Source: CAZPRW01 sp964577805
GTDB taxonomy: Bacteria; Verrucomicrobiota; Verrucomicrobiia; Opitutales; JAIRKQ01
Direction of reading: 5' to 3'
Length of the DNA stretch: 64,000 nucleotides
Assembly: GCA_964577805.1 (NCBI GenBank)
Contig: CAZOAG010000001.1
Location: 62,001-126,000 of the forward strand
Every line of letters starts with the position of its first letter. Within the stretch, counting starts at the first letter, position 1. A program made the translations under genes and the position numbers. The notes beneath the pieces are model-generated. The model saw only the letters and a program-made list of their open reading frames with translations, had not been told where the DNA came from and searched no databases. Below, piece after piece: positions 54,169-62,519 of the stretch.

Positions 54169-55089
54169 TTATGTATGTGCTGCTATTTGTGTTATTGCTA
54201 GAGCAAGCTCTAACGTTTTACGTCCGAAATGAATATCGACCTTTGGATTTGTGTGGTTTCGAACGCAGTGTATAAAGGACGATAATTCTGTGCGCAATGG
54301 TTCTTCTTTTTCTATAGGAATTTCTTCTCGAACGATGGTTCCATTTTTCATTTTTACGACATGGCCATTCTGCGATGTAAAATCTAATGATAAATACGTT
54401 TGAGGTTGGAATATTCTTATTTCTCGTAGTTTTTTTTCACTGACACGACTGACATTTAAGTCAGCAACGCACCCATTTTCAAATTTCAAACGGGCATTTG
54501 CGATATCTTCTGTTTTTGAAAGAACGTGAATTCCAACGGCATCAATTGAAGTCACATCAGATTTGGCCAATTGCAAAATGATTCCTATATCGTGTATCAT
54601 TAAGTCTAATATCACACCCACATCTGTTCCGCGACCATTAAATGGCGCTAATCGTTGAGATGTTATAAATTTTGGTGCGCTTACAGCATCTTCTAAAAAT
54701 TTCATTACTGGATTATAGTGCTCAATCAGGCCGACTTGTAAGATTTTATCTTTGCCAGCAGCAGCACGTAATATTTTTTCGGCATCTTCTTTTGTTGACG
54801 TTAGTGGTTTTTCTATCAACAGGTGGCATCCTTGCTCTATTAATGGTATTGCTGATGCTGCATGCATGTTGGTCGGCGTTACAACGCTGACGCAATCACA
54901 TGATCGTCCCAATTCTTCGATCGAAGAAAACACATTGCAATGATATTGTGATGCGATTTGTTGTGCACGAGCAAGATTTGTATCGTACACTCCTGCTAAT
55001 TCACAGCCATCCAGTTCAGAGTATATCCTTGCATGATGTTGCCCCAAATACCCTACTCCCACAACACCACATTTTAATATCTCATGCAT
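54169..55089 (-). CDS. Gfo/Idh/MocA-family oxidoreductase
   Basis: A 306-residue NAD(P)-dependent sugar dehydrogenase-like protein. The Rossmann motif is VVGVGYLGQHHARIY, and the family EKP motif is LLIEKPLTSTKEDAE. The HDIGIIL segment carries the catalytic-type His. In several Gram-negative genomes related proteins oxidise UDP-GlcNAc for 3-amino lipid A (GnnA); here no lipid A gene adjoins it, so that is only a possibility. Monocistronic. Confidence 0.82.
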   Translation of the reverse strand: MHEILKCGVVGVGYLGQHHARIYSELDGCELAGVYDTNLARAQQIASQYHCNVFSSIEELGRSCDCVSVVTPTNMHAASAIPLIEQGCHLLIEKPLTSTKEDAEKILRAAAGKDKILQVGLIEHYNPVMKFLEDAVSAPKFITSQRLAPFNGRGTDVGVILDLMIHDIGIILQLAKSDVTSIDAVGIHVLSKTEDIANARLKFENGCVADLNVSRVSEKKLREIRIFQPQTYLSLDFTSQNGHVVKMKNGTIVREEIPIEKEEPLRTELSSFIHCVRNHTNPKVDIHFGRKTLELALAITQIAAHT

Positions 55090-55210
55090 ATAACATGTCG
55101 GTTCTATTCAAAATAAAACATGCTTCAATAATAATCTTACAGTAAGTTTTTGGCGTTTGTGAAAAGTGTTGCAAGTTTTTGTGTGCTTCTCTCTACTTTT
55201 TCTATTTGAA

Positions 55211-55248
55211 AAATCCCGTATGGCTCGATTTTTATCCATACGGGATTT
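55211..55248 (-). terminator. Intrinsic terminator of the LRR protein gene
   Basis: Perfect 13-base arms AAATCCCGTATGG (55211-55223) and CCATACGGGATTT (55236-55248). On the minus strand it is followed by a five-T run. It lies about 85 bases after the stop at 55333. The core CCCGTAT/ATACGGG is the same as in the terminator at 43294-43321. Confidence 0.85.
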
Positions 55249-55332
55249 GTTTGTTTACGATGTTCCTCCTATCAAAAACAAACAAACATCTGTTTTTAGG
55301 TGTTATTCTAAAACAAGCTTTATTAGTTTCCC

Positions 55333-57960
55333 TTATTGTTGTATTCCTAGTAATGTTCTAAGATGTTTTGCTAATGTTTGTTGATAGTTTTCATCGGTAT
55401 CAAATCCATATTCTTTCTTAAATGCAATTTTACGTGGCTCTGGAACCTCTGAAACAAGAGAAGGATCTGTTAAGTTTATAATCAATCCATAAGTCTTTTC
55501 ATCAATGCCTCCATGTCCATCATCCCAATAACGATTTTCGACGAATGAAGACATGTCTTCGAGAGTTGAATTTTCTTTTAGAGTATTACTAGAAGTATTA
55601 GATCGGTCAATTTTTTGTCCAAGATGATTTTTTATAAAGTCTTTTGCTGTTTTAATTCCTTCTGTTTCGCTTCCAATGAATTCCTGCAGGTCAGCGATTG
55701 TCATCTTTAACAGATCTTCTGGTTTCGGTGCTGGTGGAAATAGATGCTTTGTATAGTCTCTGCTAGATAATAAGTATGTATCGAATCTTTGATTGTTTTT
55801 GTCATTTGAATCTTTCAGCATTGATGCAAAAACAATATTCAATGGCGCAGTCAGCAGTGATTTTTGGTCGTGTCTAAGAATTCTGCCAACATTTTCTTCA
55901 ATTTTTTCAATTACATCGTGGTATGTGGATGAAAATACAACGCCTTTTTCTGACATCGTAGCAAACTTATCTCGATATTGATCGTTGTCAAGTATGCTTA
56001 ATGCCGTGTTAATGGGTCTGACAGCACAATTACCGAACGTTATATTGTTTACTATACCGACAACCACATTAATTAGCATTTCTAACTCTAATAATTCGGA
56101 AATGTCTTCTTGTTGTGTAAATCGGGATATACTATTAATCGTTGATAACGATCTACGTATTCTTTCGTCAAAGTAGGCTTGAAATATAATATTTAGTTTT
56201 TCTTTGATTCCGTCAGCTTCGCTTAGTTTCTTGCCAATCAGCAATGCTGTTCTTACAGAATTTTCCCCTCGTCTGCAAGCATCTATGCAATTTTCTGAGT
56301 ATGCTTTAAGAGTGTATATGGCATTCAAATAGATCTCGTTCGCTGAAGTTCTTTCTTTGCCTGTCAAAGTAGCGCAATTAATACAATGGTTTTTTAGCAT
56401 TTCCAAGAAATTAAGATATTCATCTAAGCTCTTATCATCAATGTGTTTTTGTCTGATAGTATTTAACGTTTCTTCTGCCGTTCTAATGTCTTCCTCTTTA
56501 TCAAGAAGCAGTGCCCATTTTTCTTTAATTATAAACCTTTCGTCATTATGTACATCGTTTGCTAACTTGCAGTCGGCGTTGATTGATATTTTCAGATTAT
56601 TGTTATTTATGTCATCAACATTAATACTATCTAGTAAATCGCATGTGACAAGATCTAGAGCTTGTAAAGTAGGGACGTTTACCATGTACATACCGTTCAG
56701 TCTAGAGCAACCAGCAAGATTGATTGATGTCAGCGATGATAATTCAATCAAACTGATGTTTTGTAAGTTTGTGCATCCAGAAAAATCTATAGACCGCAAA
56801 TGCGGTAGATTTGCAACATCCAAGCCAGTCAATTTTTTGCAATCAGAAAAATTAATGTTGAGTGATACTGCAAGCAATTTCAGCTTTTGTAGATTTTTGA
56901 GAAAATTTTGCGCTTGTTGATCGTTTATGTATTTGTTTGTTATTGTTATATCGACTGTTGAGATTTCTGTTTGAGATTCATTAGAATTTATTTGGCATGC
57001 TATAATGTCTTTGTTATTTGCACAGAATTGATTGATGTCGTTGAGAATTGTTGCTGAGTCGGCTCTTAATTTATTGCTGTCAAAGTCATAACGAACATTT
57101 TCCATTTTGCTTATCACTGCACTTTCTTCGACAAGAAACATATCGAGGTCTTTGCGTTTTAAAAAATGTTGATTTGTAAGAGAACTATAATTTGAACTAA
57201 GTAATATGCGGAAATTGCTATTTGATGTGCCTTTTTCTATGTAAATAGTTCCGCACTCGTTACAACTATTAAGGTCAATCGGATTTAATTTGTTAATGTT
57301 TCCGTATATATATAATTCGTACAAATTTTGGCAGCCGTTGACATTGAGGTTTGCCAAATTATGGACATTCTGTAATGTCAAGTTATTTAGGTGGTTAGAT
57401 CCAGAGCAGTCGATTGATCGAGTACTACAATCCATGACGGTGATATATCGCAAATTATGGAAATTCGATAGATTTAAGTTTGTCAGATTATTGCATTTCT
57501 CAATACTAATTTCTAATTCGATGTTGCCTAAATTGGATTGGCGCAAACAGTTGATAATGTTATTTGCCTGTTGATCGTTTATAGACTTATTAGCAACTGT
57601 TACTAAGGCTCTAACTATTTCCGTTTTATCTTCGTTGAAAATTGGTTTGAATGTTATGATTCCTTGAACCGATTCAAGATTTAGAAAATTATTGATTTTT
57701 TTGAATGTCTCTTTCGACGCAGGGCTTAGTTTGTTATATATTGCTTGTGCATCTGATTTTCGTTTTGCAAGATCAGATTTTGGAGTGCGACTTTCGCTTG
57801 CTTGTAATATTTGTTTTATATTTGTTGTTGGTTGTCTGTTGATTGTATGATTGCCTGTCGTCGGTGATAGAACATTGTCAGTAACGTGACTATGAAAAAT
57901 TGGATGAATTGGCATCGTGTTACTGCCATTCATATTGTGGTTGGTTATTCTTGTGCTCAT
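55333..57960 (-). CDS. LRR protein with possible NEL-type E3 ligase domain, candidate effector
   Basis: An 875-residue protein without signal peptide. The N-terminus is polar (Asn/Thr/His-rich). Two related modules follow, each with a helical-strand start (ANKSINDQQANNI at about 123-135; TNKYINDQQAQNF at 341-353) and a leucine-rich repeat run (about 150-240 and 370-460). The C-terminal 400 residues are helical. After the LRRs comes SENCIDACRRGENS, in which C558-x-D560 fits the CxD catalytic motif of IpaH/SspH-type E3 ligases, with downstream segments like ELLELEMLINVVVGIV. The E3 assignment is tentative; LRR plus helical C-terminus in a T3SS bacterium is its context. Confidence 0.6.
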   Translation of the reverse strand: MSTRITNHNMNGSNTMPIHPIFHSHVTDNVLSPTTGNHTINRQPTTNIKQILQASESRTPKSDLAKRKSDAQAIYNKLSPASKETFKKINNFLNLESVQGIITFKPIFNEDKTEIVRALVTVANKSINDQQANNIINCLRQSNLGNIELEISIEKCNNLTNLNLSNFHNLRYITVMDCSTRSIDCSGSNHLNNLTLQNVHNLANLNVNGCQNLYELYIYGNINKLNPIDLNSCNECGTIYIEKGTSNSNFRILLSSNYSSLTNQHFLKRKDLDMFLVEESAVISKMENVRYDFDSNKLRADSATILNDINQFCANNKDIIACQINSNESQTEISTVDITITNKYINDQQAQNFLKNLQKLKLLAVSLNINFSDCKKLTGLDVANLPHLRSIDFSGCTNLQNISLIELSSLTSINLAGCSRLNGMYMVNVPTLQALDLVTCDLLDSINVDDINNNNLKISINADCKLANDVHNDERFIIKEKWALLLDKEEDIRTAEETLNTIRQKHIDDKSLDEYLNFLEMLKNHCINCATLTGKERTSANEIYLNAIYTLKAYSENCIDACRRGENSVRTALLIGKKLSEADGIKEKLNIIFQAYFDERIRRSLSTINSISRFTQQEDISELLELEMLINVVVGIVNNITFGNCAVRPINTALSILDNDQYRDKFATMSEKGVVFSSTYHDVIEKIEENVGRILRHDQKSLLTAPLNIVFASMLKDSNDKNNQRFDTYLLSSRDYTKHLFPPAPKPEDLLKMTIADLQEFIGSETEGIKTAKDFIKNHLGQKIDRSNTSSNTLKENSTLEDMSSFVENRYWDDGHGGIDEKTYGLIINLTDPSLVSEVPEPRKIAFKKEYGFDTDENYQQTLAKHLRTLLGIQQ

Positions 57961-58168
57961 AATTGTATTACCTTTAGTTTGTTATTCAACAATGGAGCGC
58001 ATATACAACTCTCTTCAAAAAATCAAGTGTTTTTGACAAAAATGATTATTGTCATTACCATGGGCTAATGTTGTATAAATTACGGAGTTTTTAGCAGAAC
58101 ACGTTATGTTATTATACTTTCTTGAAAATCTTGTAAGACTTAATAGCATACAGTAGTTTTTTTATAAA

Positions 58169-59149
58169 ATGAATATTTTGGTTGTTGGTGCCGCTGGGTT
58201 TGTTGGAAGTCATTTGGTGAAGCATGTGCGGAGCGCTGGTCATAATGTTGTTGGATTGGACATTAATGGTGTTCTGCAGGAGAAGATTTTTGAAAAAAAC
58301 ATTCCTTTGTATTGTTGTGATTTTGGATCGCAATCAATGGTGCAATCGATCTTGCAGCGCCATCATATTGATGTTGTTGTTCAATGTGGCGGTCATGCTC
58401 CGTACGGTGCTAATGCTATACATCCATCAAAATTGTACACGAATGATGTCATATGTAATTTGTTTTTTTTAGATACATTAATAAAATTTGGTGTTAAAAA
58501 ATTTATTTTTTTGTCATCGCAGGAAGTATTCGGGTTGCAACCTGTTATGCCGATTGCTCCAAATGCTTGTCCTATTCCAGTTAGTGCCTTAGGAAATGCA
58601 CAGTTGTTCATTGAAAATGCGTTGGAGTCGTTTAGAATCAGTGATAATATCAGTTATGCGATTATTCGTGGTGCTGAAATAACTGGGTTGAGTGATGTAG
58701 AACATCCATTTTTTGTCGATAATTTGAGTAAAGGGTGTATTGCGCAGATCATGCGCTATATTTGTGGAAAAGTATCACAATTGGAATTAAATATTTTGAC
58801 AGATCAAACAGTGGACGGATCGATTGAACGTGATTATATTCATGTCGATGATTTTTGTACAGCGTGTATGAATGTTTTGCCGATGTTAGTAGTCAACGGT
58901 GAATCTTTTGTCTGTAATGTTGGCATGGGAAATAAATATTCGATGAATGAAGTTATACGGATGGCTGAAGAAACATTTGGTGTGTCGATTGACATTCCAC
59001 ACTCCACTATTGCTGACGATATTGCTCCTCGTGCATATTTTGACGTGTTCAAGACTCGCAATGAATTACAATGGTCGCCAAAATATGATACGTTAGAAAA
59101 AATCTTTGATACATATAAGCATTATTTGCTCGGGAAACAACGGGTGTAG
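58169..59149 (+). CDS. NAD-dependent epimerase/dehydratase-like SDR lacking the YxxxK pair
   Basis: A 326-residue extended short-chain dehydrogenase fold. The N-terminal GAAGFVGSH binds the dinucleotide, followed by GLDINGV and the strand FIFLSSQEVFG carrying the usual Ser/Thr. Where epimerases have Y-x-x-x-K (YGRSKLMIE type), this protein reads SALGNAQLFIE, so Tyr is Leu141 and Lys is Gln145. The C-terminal DYIHVDDFC and NVGMGNKYSMNEVI are normal. It may have lost oxidoreductase chemistry and serve in binding or another reaction. It diverges from the LRR gene across a 208-base gap. Confidence 0.8.
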   Translation: MNILVVGAAGFVGSHLVKHVRSAGHNVVGLDINGVLQEKIFEKNIPLYCCDFGSQSMVQSILQRHHIDVVVQCGGHAPYGANAIHPSKLYTNDVICNLFFLDTLIKFGVKKFIFLSSQEVFGLQPVMPIAPNACPIPVSALGNAQLFIENALESFRISDNISYAIIRGAEITGLSDVEHPFFVDNLSKGCIAQIMRYICGKVSQLELNILTDQTVDGSIERDYIHVDDFCTACMNVLPMLVVNGESFVCNVGMGNKYSMNEVIRMAEETFGVSIDIPHSTIADDIAPRAYFDVFKTRNELQWSPKYDTLEKIFDTYKHYLLGKQRV

Positions 59150-59375
59150 TGTGTTTTGATTTTAGCAAATGTGTTTACTTGTTGGATAATATAAAACCAT
59201 TATCTCACTCTAGAACAGTGTACATGGTGTGCTAATTACTTGTTTTTGAACTTTGATATGTTATAAAACCATTAACAAAAGCTGAACATTGGTTCCAATA
59301 TTCGCGCAACGATACTTCGCCAAAAACATACGTCGCCAATGCCAAATCGACTGTGCAGATATATGCAAAGCAATA

Positions 59376-59452
59376 TGGTGGGCGGTGAGGGACTCGAACC
59401 CCCAACCTACTGGGTGTAGACCAGTTGCTCTAACCAATTGCGCTAACCGCCC
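59376..59452 (-). tRNA. tRNA-Val(UAC), unusual anticodon loop
   Basis: A 77-base cloverleaf on the minus strand with encoded CCA. Acceptor GGGCGGT/ACCGCCC and the anticodon stem ACTGG/CCAGT pair perfectly, and the loop is TCTACAC, giving anticodon TAC with C at position 33 where U is near universal. The D stem GCGC/GAGC has a G-A mismatch at 12-23. The T arm is GGGGG/CCCTC. It is probably functional, but the oddities deserve a check. Confidence 0.85.
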
Positions 59453-59747
59453 GACATCGACCACGAAATTTATATATGCATGATTTGCAAGCATTTAATT
59501 TAATAAAAATTTCTATATTTATTGATATTGATAAAGCGTGATTAATGTGCTTGGTGTTTTTGTTTGGATTTCTTGATAAATTTAAATTTTGGCAGCGTTA
59601 TGGGCTTAATGCACAGTCTTATTGTTTAAATGATTGTTCATGTGTAATTGCAGACAGTGTGTTTTGGCAATGGCAATAACAATGTTTTATTGGAAAGGAA
59701 TTGATCGATTTTATTGAATTTTTGTTGCTGTTTTTTGTAAAATTTGC
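59453..59747. other. Gene-free stretch between tRNA-Val and mgtE
   Basis: About 300 AT-rich bases. No reading frame is supported and I see no conserved Mg-sensing leader (M-box) structure by eye. Confidence 0.45.
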
Positions 59748-59776
59748 TTGATATTTCCGTTGGATTATCAACTAAT
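59748..59776 (+). promoter_or_regulatory. Candidate promoter of mgtE
   Basis: TTGATA at 59748-59753, a 17-base spacer and ACTAAT at 59771-59776. The leader to the ATG at 59820 would be about 37 bases. Confidence 0.35.
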
Positions 59777-59819
59777 AACCGACAGGTTTGATAATTTGAG
59801 TACTTTGCTTTCTTGAAAA

Positions 59820-61196
59820 ATGGCACACCATCGCAACATTCATGATAGTGAAGCTCCTCGCATGTACTATACGTTTGAGGAGTTACAACGGTGCGCAGAT
59901 GATGATTTTAAGGATTTAAACGCTATTAAATTGGCAAGAACACCACCGCATGAGATAGGCGCGTGGCTTGAACGATTGTCGCACGAAGATAGAGAAATAG
60001 TTTTAAAAAAATTATCAGTTGATAATGCGACGGAGGTGCTGGCAGAAATGTATGCAGAAGATTCTGCAGAAATCATTTCAGAGATGCGAGATGCTAAAGC
60101 TGTAAAAATTCTTATTGGGCTTGCCCCTGATGATGCTGCTCAATTGATGCGTGAATTAGAAGGGGATGATCGTGATAGATTGTTGTCCAAAATGCCATCG
60201 AATGCCGCTGCATTATTACGAAATCTATTAACTTACGATCCTGATACTGCTGGTGGTGTTATGACACCGCATGTTTCAACATTGAAAACAGACATGACGG
60301 TCGATGAAGCAATTAAATTTTTGCGGAACAGTAAGGACATAGCAGAAAACATTGAAAGTTTATATGTTGTTGATAAAACAAAACGGTTGGTCGGTGTGTT
60401 GAACGTTCAGAAATTGCTTTGGACAGATGATGATCAAAAAATCAGTGATATTATGTGTGCCGACGTTGAGGGTATTTGTACACCCGAGCAGGACAAAGAG
60501 ACAGTTGCACAAATAATGGCACAGAATCACTTTAATACATTGCCAGTGGTTGATGCACAACATCAATTGATCGGTATCATTACACATGATGATGTCATTG
60601 ATATTTTACGAGAAGAAGCTACAGAGGATATTCAGAAATTACATGGTGCAGGTGGTGATGAGAATATTCACGATAGTGTTTGTTATAGTGTTGTAAGGCG
60701 CACACCATGGTTGGTAGTGAATCTTTGTATAGCATTTATTACTGCTTCTGTTATTCAATTATTTGAAAATAAGATTGCACAATGCACCTTTTTAGCGGTA
60801 TTTATGGGCATGATCAGTGGATTGAGCGGAAATTCTGGCGCTCAAACATTGGCCATAGCAATACGTAGTTTTGCGCTCGGGGAATTGCATGCAGGAGATT
60901 CTCCTATGATTCTGTTGAGAGAAACTATAAAAGGGATCATTAGCGGGTTTGTTGTAGGTATAGTTGCTTCAAGCATCATTGGGTATTGGATGCATAATGT
61001 AAAAGCTGCAATAGTTGTTTTAATTTCGATTATTTTAAATATGGGGCTTGCTGGGTTAGTTGGGGCATTTATTCCGATATTTTTGACAAAAATAAAATGT
61101 GACCCTGCTCAAAGTTCGTATATATTTTTGACGTCCGTTACGGATATTATGAGTATGTTCATATTTCTTGGTGTTGGATCATATTTCTTGCTATGA
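59820..61196 (+). CDS. mgtE: Magnesium transporter MgtE
   Basis: A 458-residue Mg2+ channel of the SLC41 relative family. The N-terminal superhelical domain (residues about 20-135, with EVLAEMYAEDSAEIISEM) is followed by a CBS pair (about 140-265, with YDPDTAGGVMTPHV and HFNTLPVVDAQHQLIGIITH) that closes the pore when Mg is high. The pore domain has five helices with GMISGLSGNSGAQTLAIAIR, the conserved selectivity segment. Full length and complete. Monocistronic. Confidence 0.96.
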   Translation: MAHHRNIHDSEAPRMYYTFEELQRCADDDFKDLNAIKLARTPPHEIGAWLERLSHEDREIVLKKLSVDNATEVLAEMYAEDSAEIISEMRDAKAVKILIGLAPDDAAQLMRELEGDDRDRLLSKMPSNAAALLRNLLTYDPDTAGGVMTPHVSTLKTDMTVDEAIKFLRNSKDIAENIESLYVVDKTKRLVGVLNVQKLLWTDDDQKISDIMCADVEGICTPEQDKETVAQIMAQNHFNTLPVVDAQHQLIGIITHDDVIDILREEATEDIQKLHGAGGDENIHDSVCYSVVRRTPWLVVNLCIAFITASVIQLFENKIAQCTFLAVFMGMISGLSGNSGAQTLAIAIRSFALGELHAGDSPMILLRETIKGIISGFVVGIVASSIIGYWMHNVKAAIVVLISIILNMGLAGLVGAFIPIFLTKIKCDPAQSSYIFLTSVTDIMSMFIFLGVGSYFLL

Positions 61197-61237
61197 TATG
61201 GATGTTTTGGCGTGCGATATTGGAATGACATCTATAC

Positions 61238-61726
61238 GTGCGAAGAGTCACTGTCATATCGGTAAGAAAATGTGATATTATTGGACGATTCCGTGCGCGA
61301 GATATTGAAATTTCAAGCCAACGTAGTAGTTCTGCTGCGACTGCTTTTTCAAAAAGAATCACTGTAAAGGCATTTTTGAAAAAAACAGTTAATGGTAATG
61401 TTTTAATACGACGAAAGCCATTTTTATATGCTGTGTATAGAATTTTTTCGCACAATGCTTATTGTCCCAAATATAAAATGTTTAATGATAAAATTGCATT
61501 TTCTACAAACAATCGTGAGATATTGGATAATGTTTTGATGTTTGAAGAGATTCGGGATTTTATCGATGGTTTTTTTGACAAAACCAATCGTGGTATCATT
61601 ATGGCATGTAATAATTATGTAGTCTATTCTGAACAATATAATTTTATGACACGATCACGACGTTTAAGAATAAAAAATGCCACAGAGCTGATCTGCGACA
61701 TTGCTGATGTTATTGATTTAATATAA
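61238..61726 (+). CDS. Hypothetical protein
   Basis: A 162-residue soluble protein, basic at the N-terminus (RSSSAATAFSKRITVKAF) with a mixed alpha/beta C-terminal half (CNNYVVYSEQYNF; NATELICDIADVIDLI). No family is recognised; there is a faint likeness to DUF3137-type domains that I would not rely on. The start is GTG at 61238, 41 bases after mgtE, so it could share its transcript. It converges on sctG, leaving only four bases between the stops. Confidence 0.5.
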   Translation: MRRVTVISVRKCDIIGRFRARDIEISSQRSSSAATAFSKRITVKAFLKKTVNGNVLIRRKPFLYAVYRIFSHNAYCPKYKMFNDKIAFSTNNREILDNVLMFEEIRDFIDGFFDKTNRGIIMACNNYVVYSEQYNFMTRSRRLRIKNATELICDIADVIDLI

Positions 61727-61730
61727 AGTA

Positions 61731-62132
61731 TTAATTTTTCTGCTGAAGTAATCCTTTTGCTAATTCTTGTGATACTGTATCTGTATCGTTGTTGGCTACC
61801 TCTTCTAACAATTGCTGTGCTTCTGCATTTCCTCCCAACGATCGTACAGCCATTGCAAGAAAACATTTTGCAGTACCGTTGTCAGGATTGATTACTAAAG
61901 CACGTTCTGATAAAATTTTAGCAGCTTCTACAAAGTTGCCAAAATTTAACTTGTTAACAGCTAGTCCAATCAATGGTAATTCACTATTCGGACGTGCAGC
62001 AATGATACCATTGAAAATATCATTTGCTTGTGATTGAAATCCACGACCAGTCGCAACATATCCAATGTCCATCAACAATTGAACCATTTCCGATTGGACA
62101 GGCAAATCATTTTGTACAACAACGCTATCCAC
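61731..62132 (-). CDS. sctG: TPR-type T3SS needle chaperone (SctG/YscG/HrpB1-like)
   Basis: A 133-residue protein of three tetratricopeptide-like repeats (LLMDIGYVATGRGFQSQAND, then IIAARPNSELPLIGLAVNKL, then ERALVINPDNGTAKCFLAMA). It resembles the HrpB1/YscG class of small TPR proteins that hold the needle subunit in the cytoplasm. The needle-like gene lies 34 bases upstream on the same strand, which supports the assignment. The rest of the T3SS operon is more than 50 kb away. Confidence 0.6.
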   Translation of the reverse strand: MDSVVVQNDLPVQSEMVQLLMDIGYVATGRGFQSQANDIFNGIIAARPNSELPLIGLAVNKLNFGNFVEAAKILSERALVINPDNGTAKCFLAMAVRSLGGNAEAQQLLEEVANNDTDTVSQELAKGLLQQKN

Positions 62133-62166
62133 AATAATGAATTATATTTGAATGATACTGTATTTA

Positions 62167-62448
62167 TTAACGAATGTTTTGCGTTGTCGATTTGAGAGAA
62201 TCTCCTACAGAACGCAATAAACCAGTTGCAGTAGATGTTAAATTTCCCCATGACTGAATTTTTGCTTGCAATGCAAGTAATTGCTCCTGTCCAATATCAT
62301 CCTCTTTTTCTAATTTATTGATTGCAGATTGTAAATTCTCTTCACATGAAGCTACACAACTCGCTAATAACGCGTATATTCTTCCGAGCGTAACTGACTC
62401 CCCATCAGTTGGATTAGATATAACTGCATTTCCTCTGTCAATTGCCAT
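62167..62448 (-). CDS. sctF: T3SS needle subunit SctF
   Basis: A 93-residue helical protein with the size and two-helix form of needle subunits (YscF, PrgI, MxiH). The C-terminal helix SVGDSLKSTTQNIR follows LQAKIQSWGNLTSTATGLLR; needle proteins have a conserved C-terminal pattern of this kind ending in a basic residue. A homologous C-terminal region occurs in the extended protein at 53.2 kb. GAGGAG precedes the ATG by eleven bases. The pair with a YscG-like TPR gene fits the needle-chaperone logic known in Yersinia and Chlamydia. Confidence 0.65.
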   Translation of the reverse strand: MAIDRGNAVISNPTDGESVTLGRIYALLASCVASCEENLQSAINKLEKEDDIGQEQLLALQAKIQSWGNLTSTATGLLRSVGDSLKSTTQNIR

Positions 62449-62519
62449 AATAACTTAACTCCTCGGATCGAATTTTATCTATACAATATTTTTGATCAAG
62501 ACAAAAATTACATTTTGAC

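Noticed and set aside
54060..54275. 71-codon ORF overlapping the end of the oxidoreductase gene
   Set aside because: It runs antisense into a well-supported gene and has no independent support.
59376..59452. Reading the tRNA as an amber suppressor (anticodon CUA)
   Set aside because: A one-base shift gives CUA with U33, but the anticodon stem then fails to pair; only the UAC reading gives a 5-bp stem.
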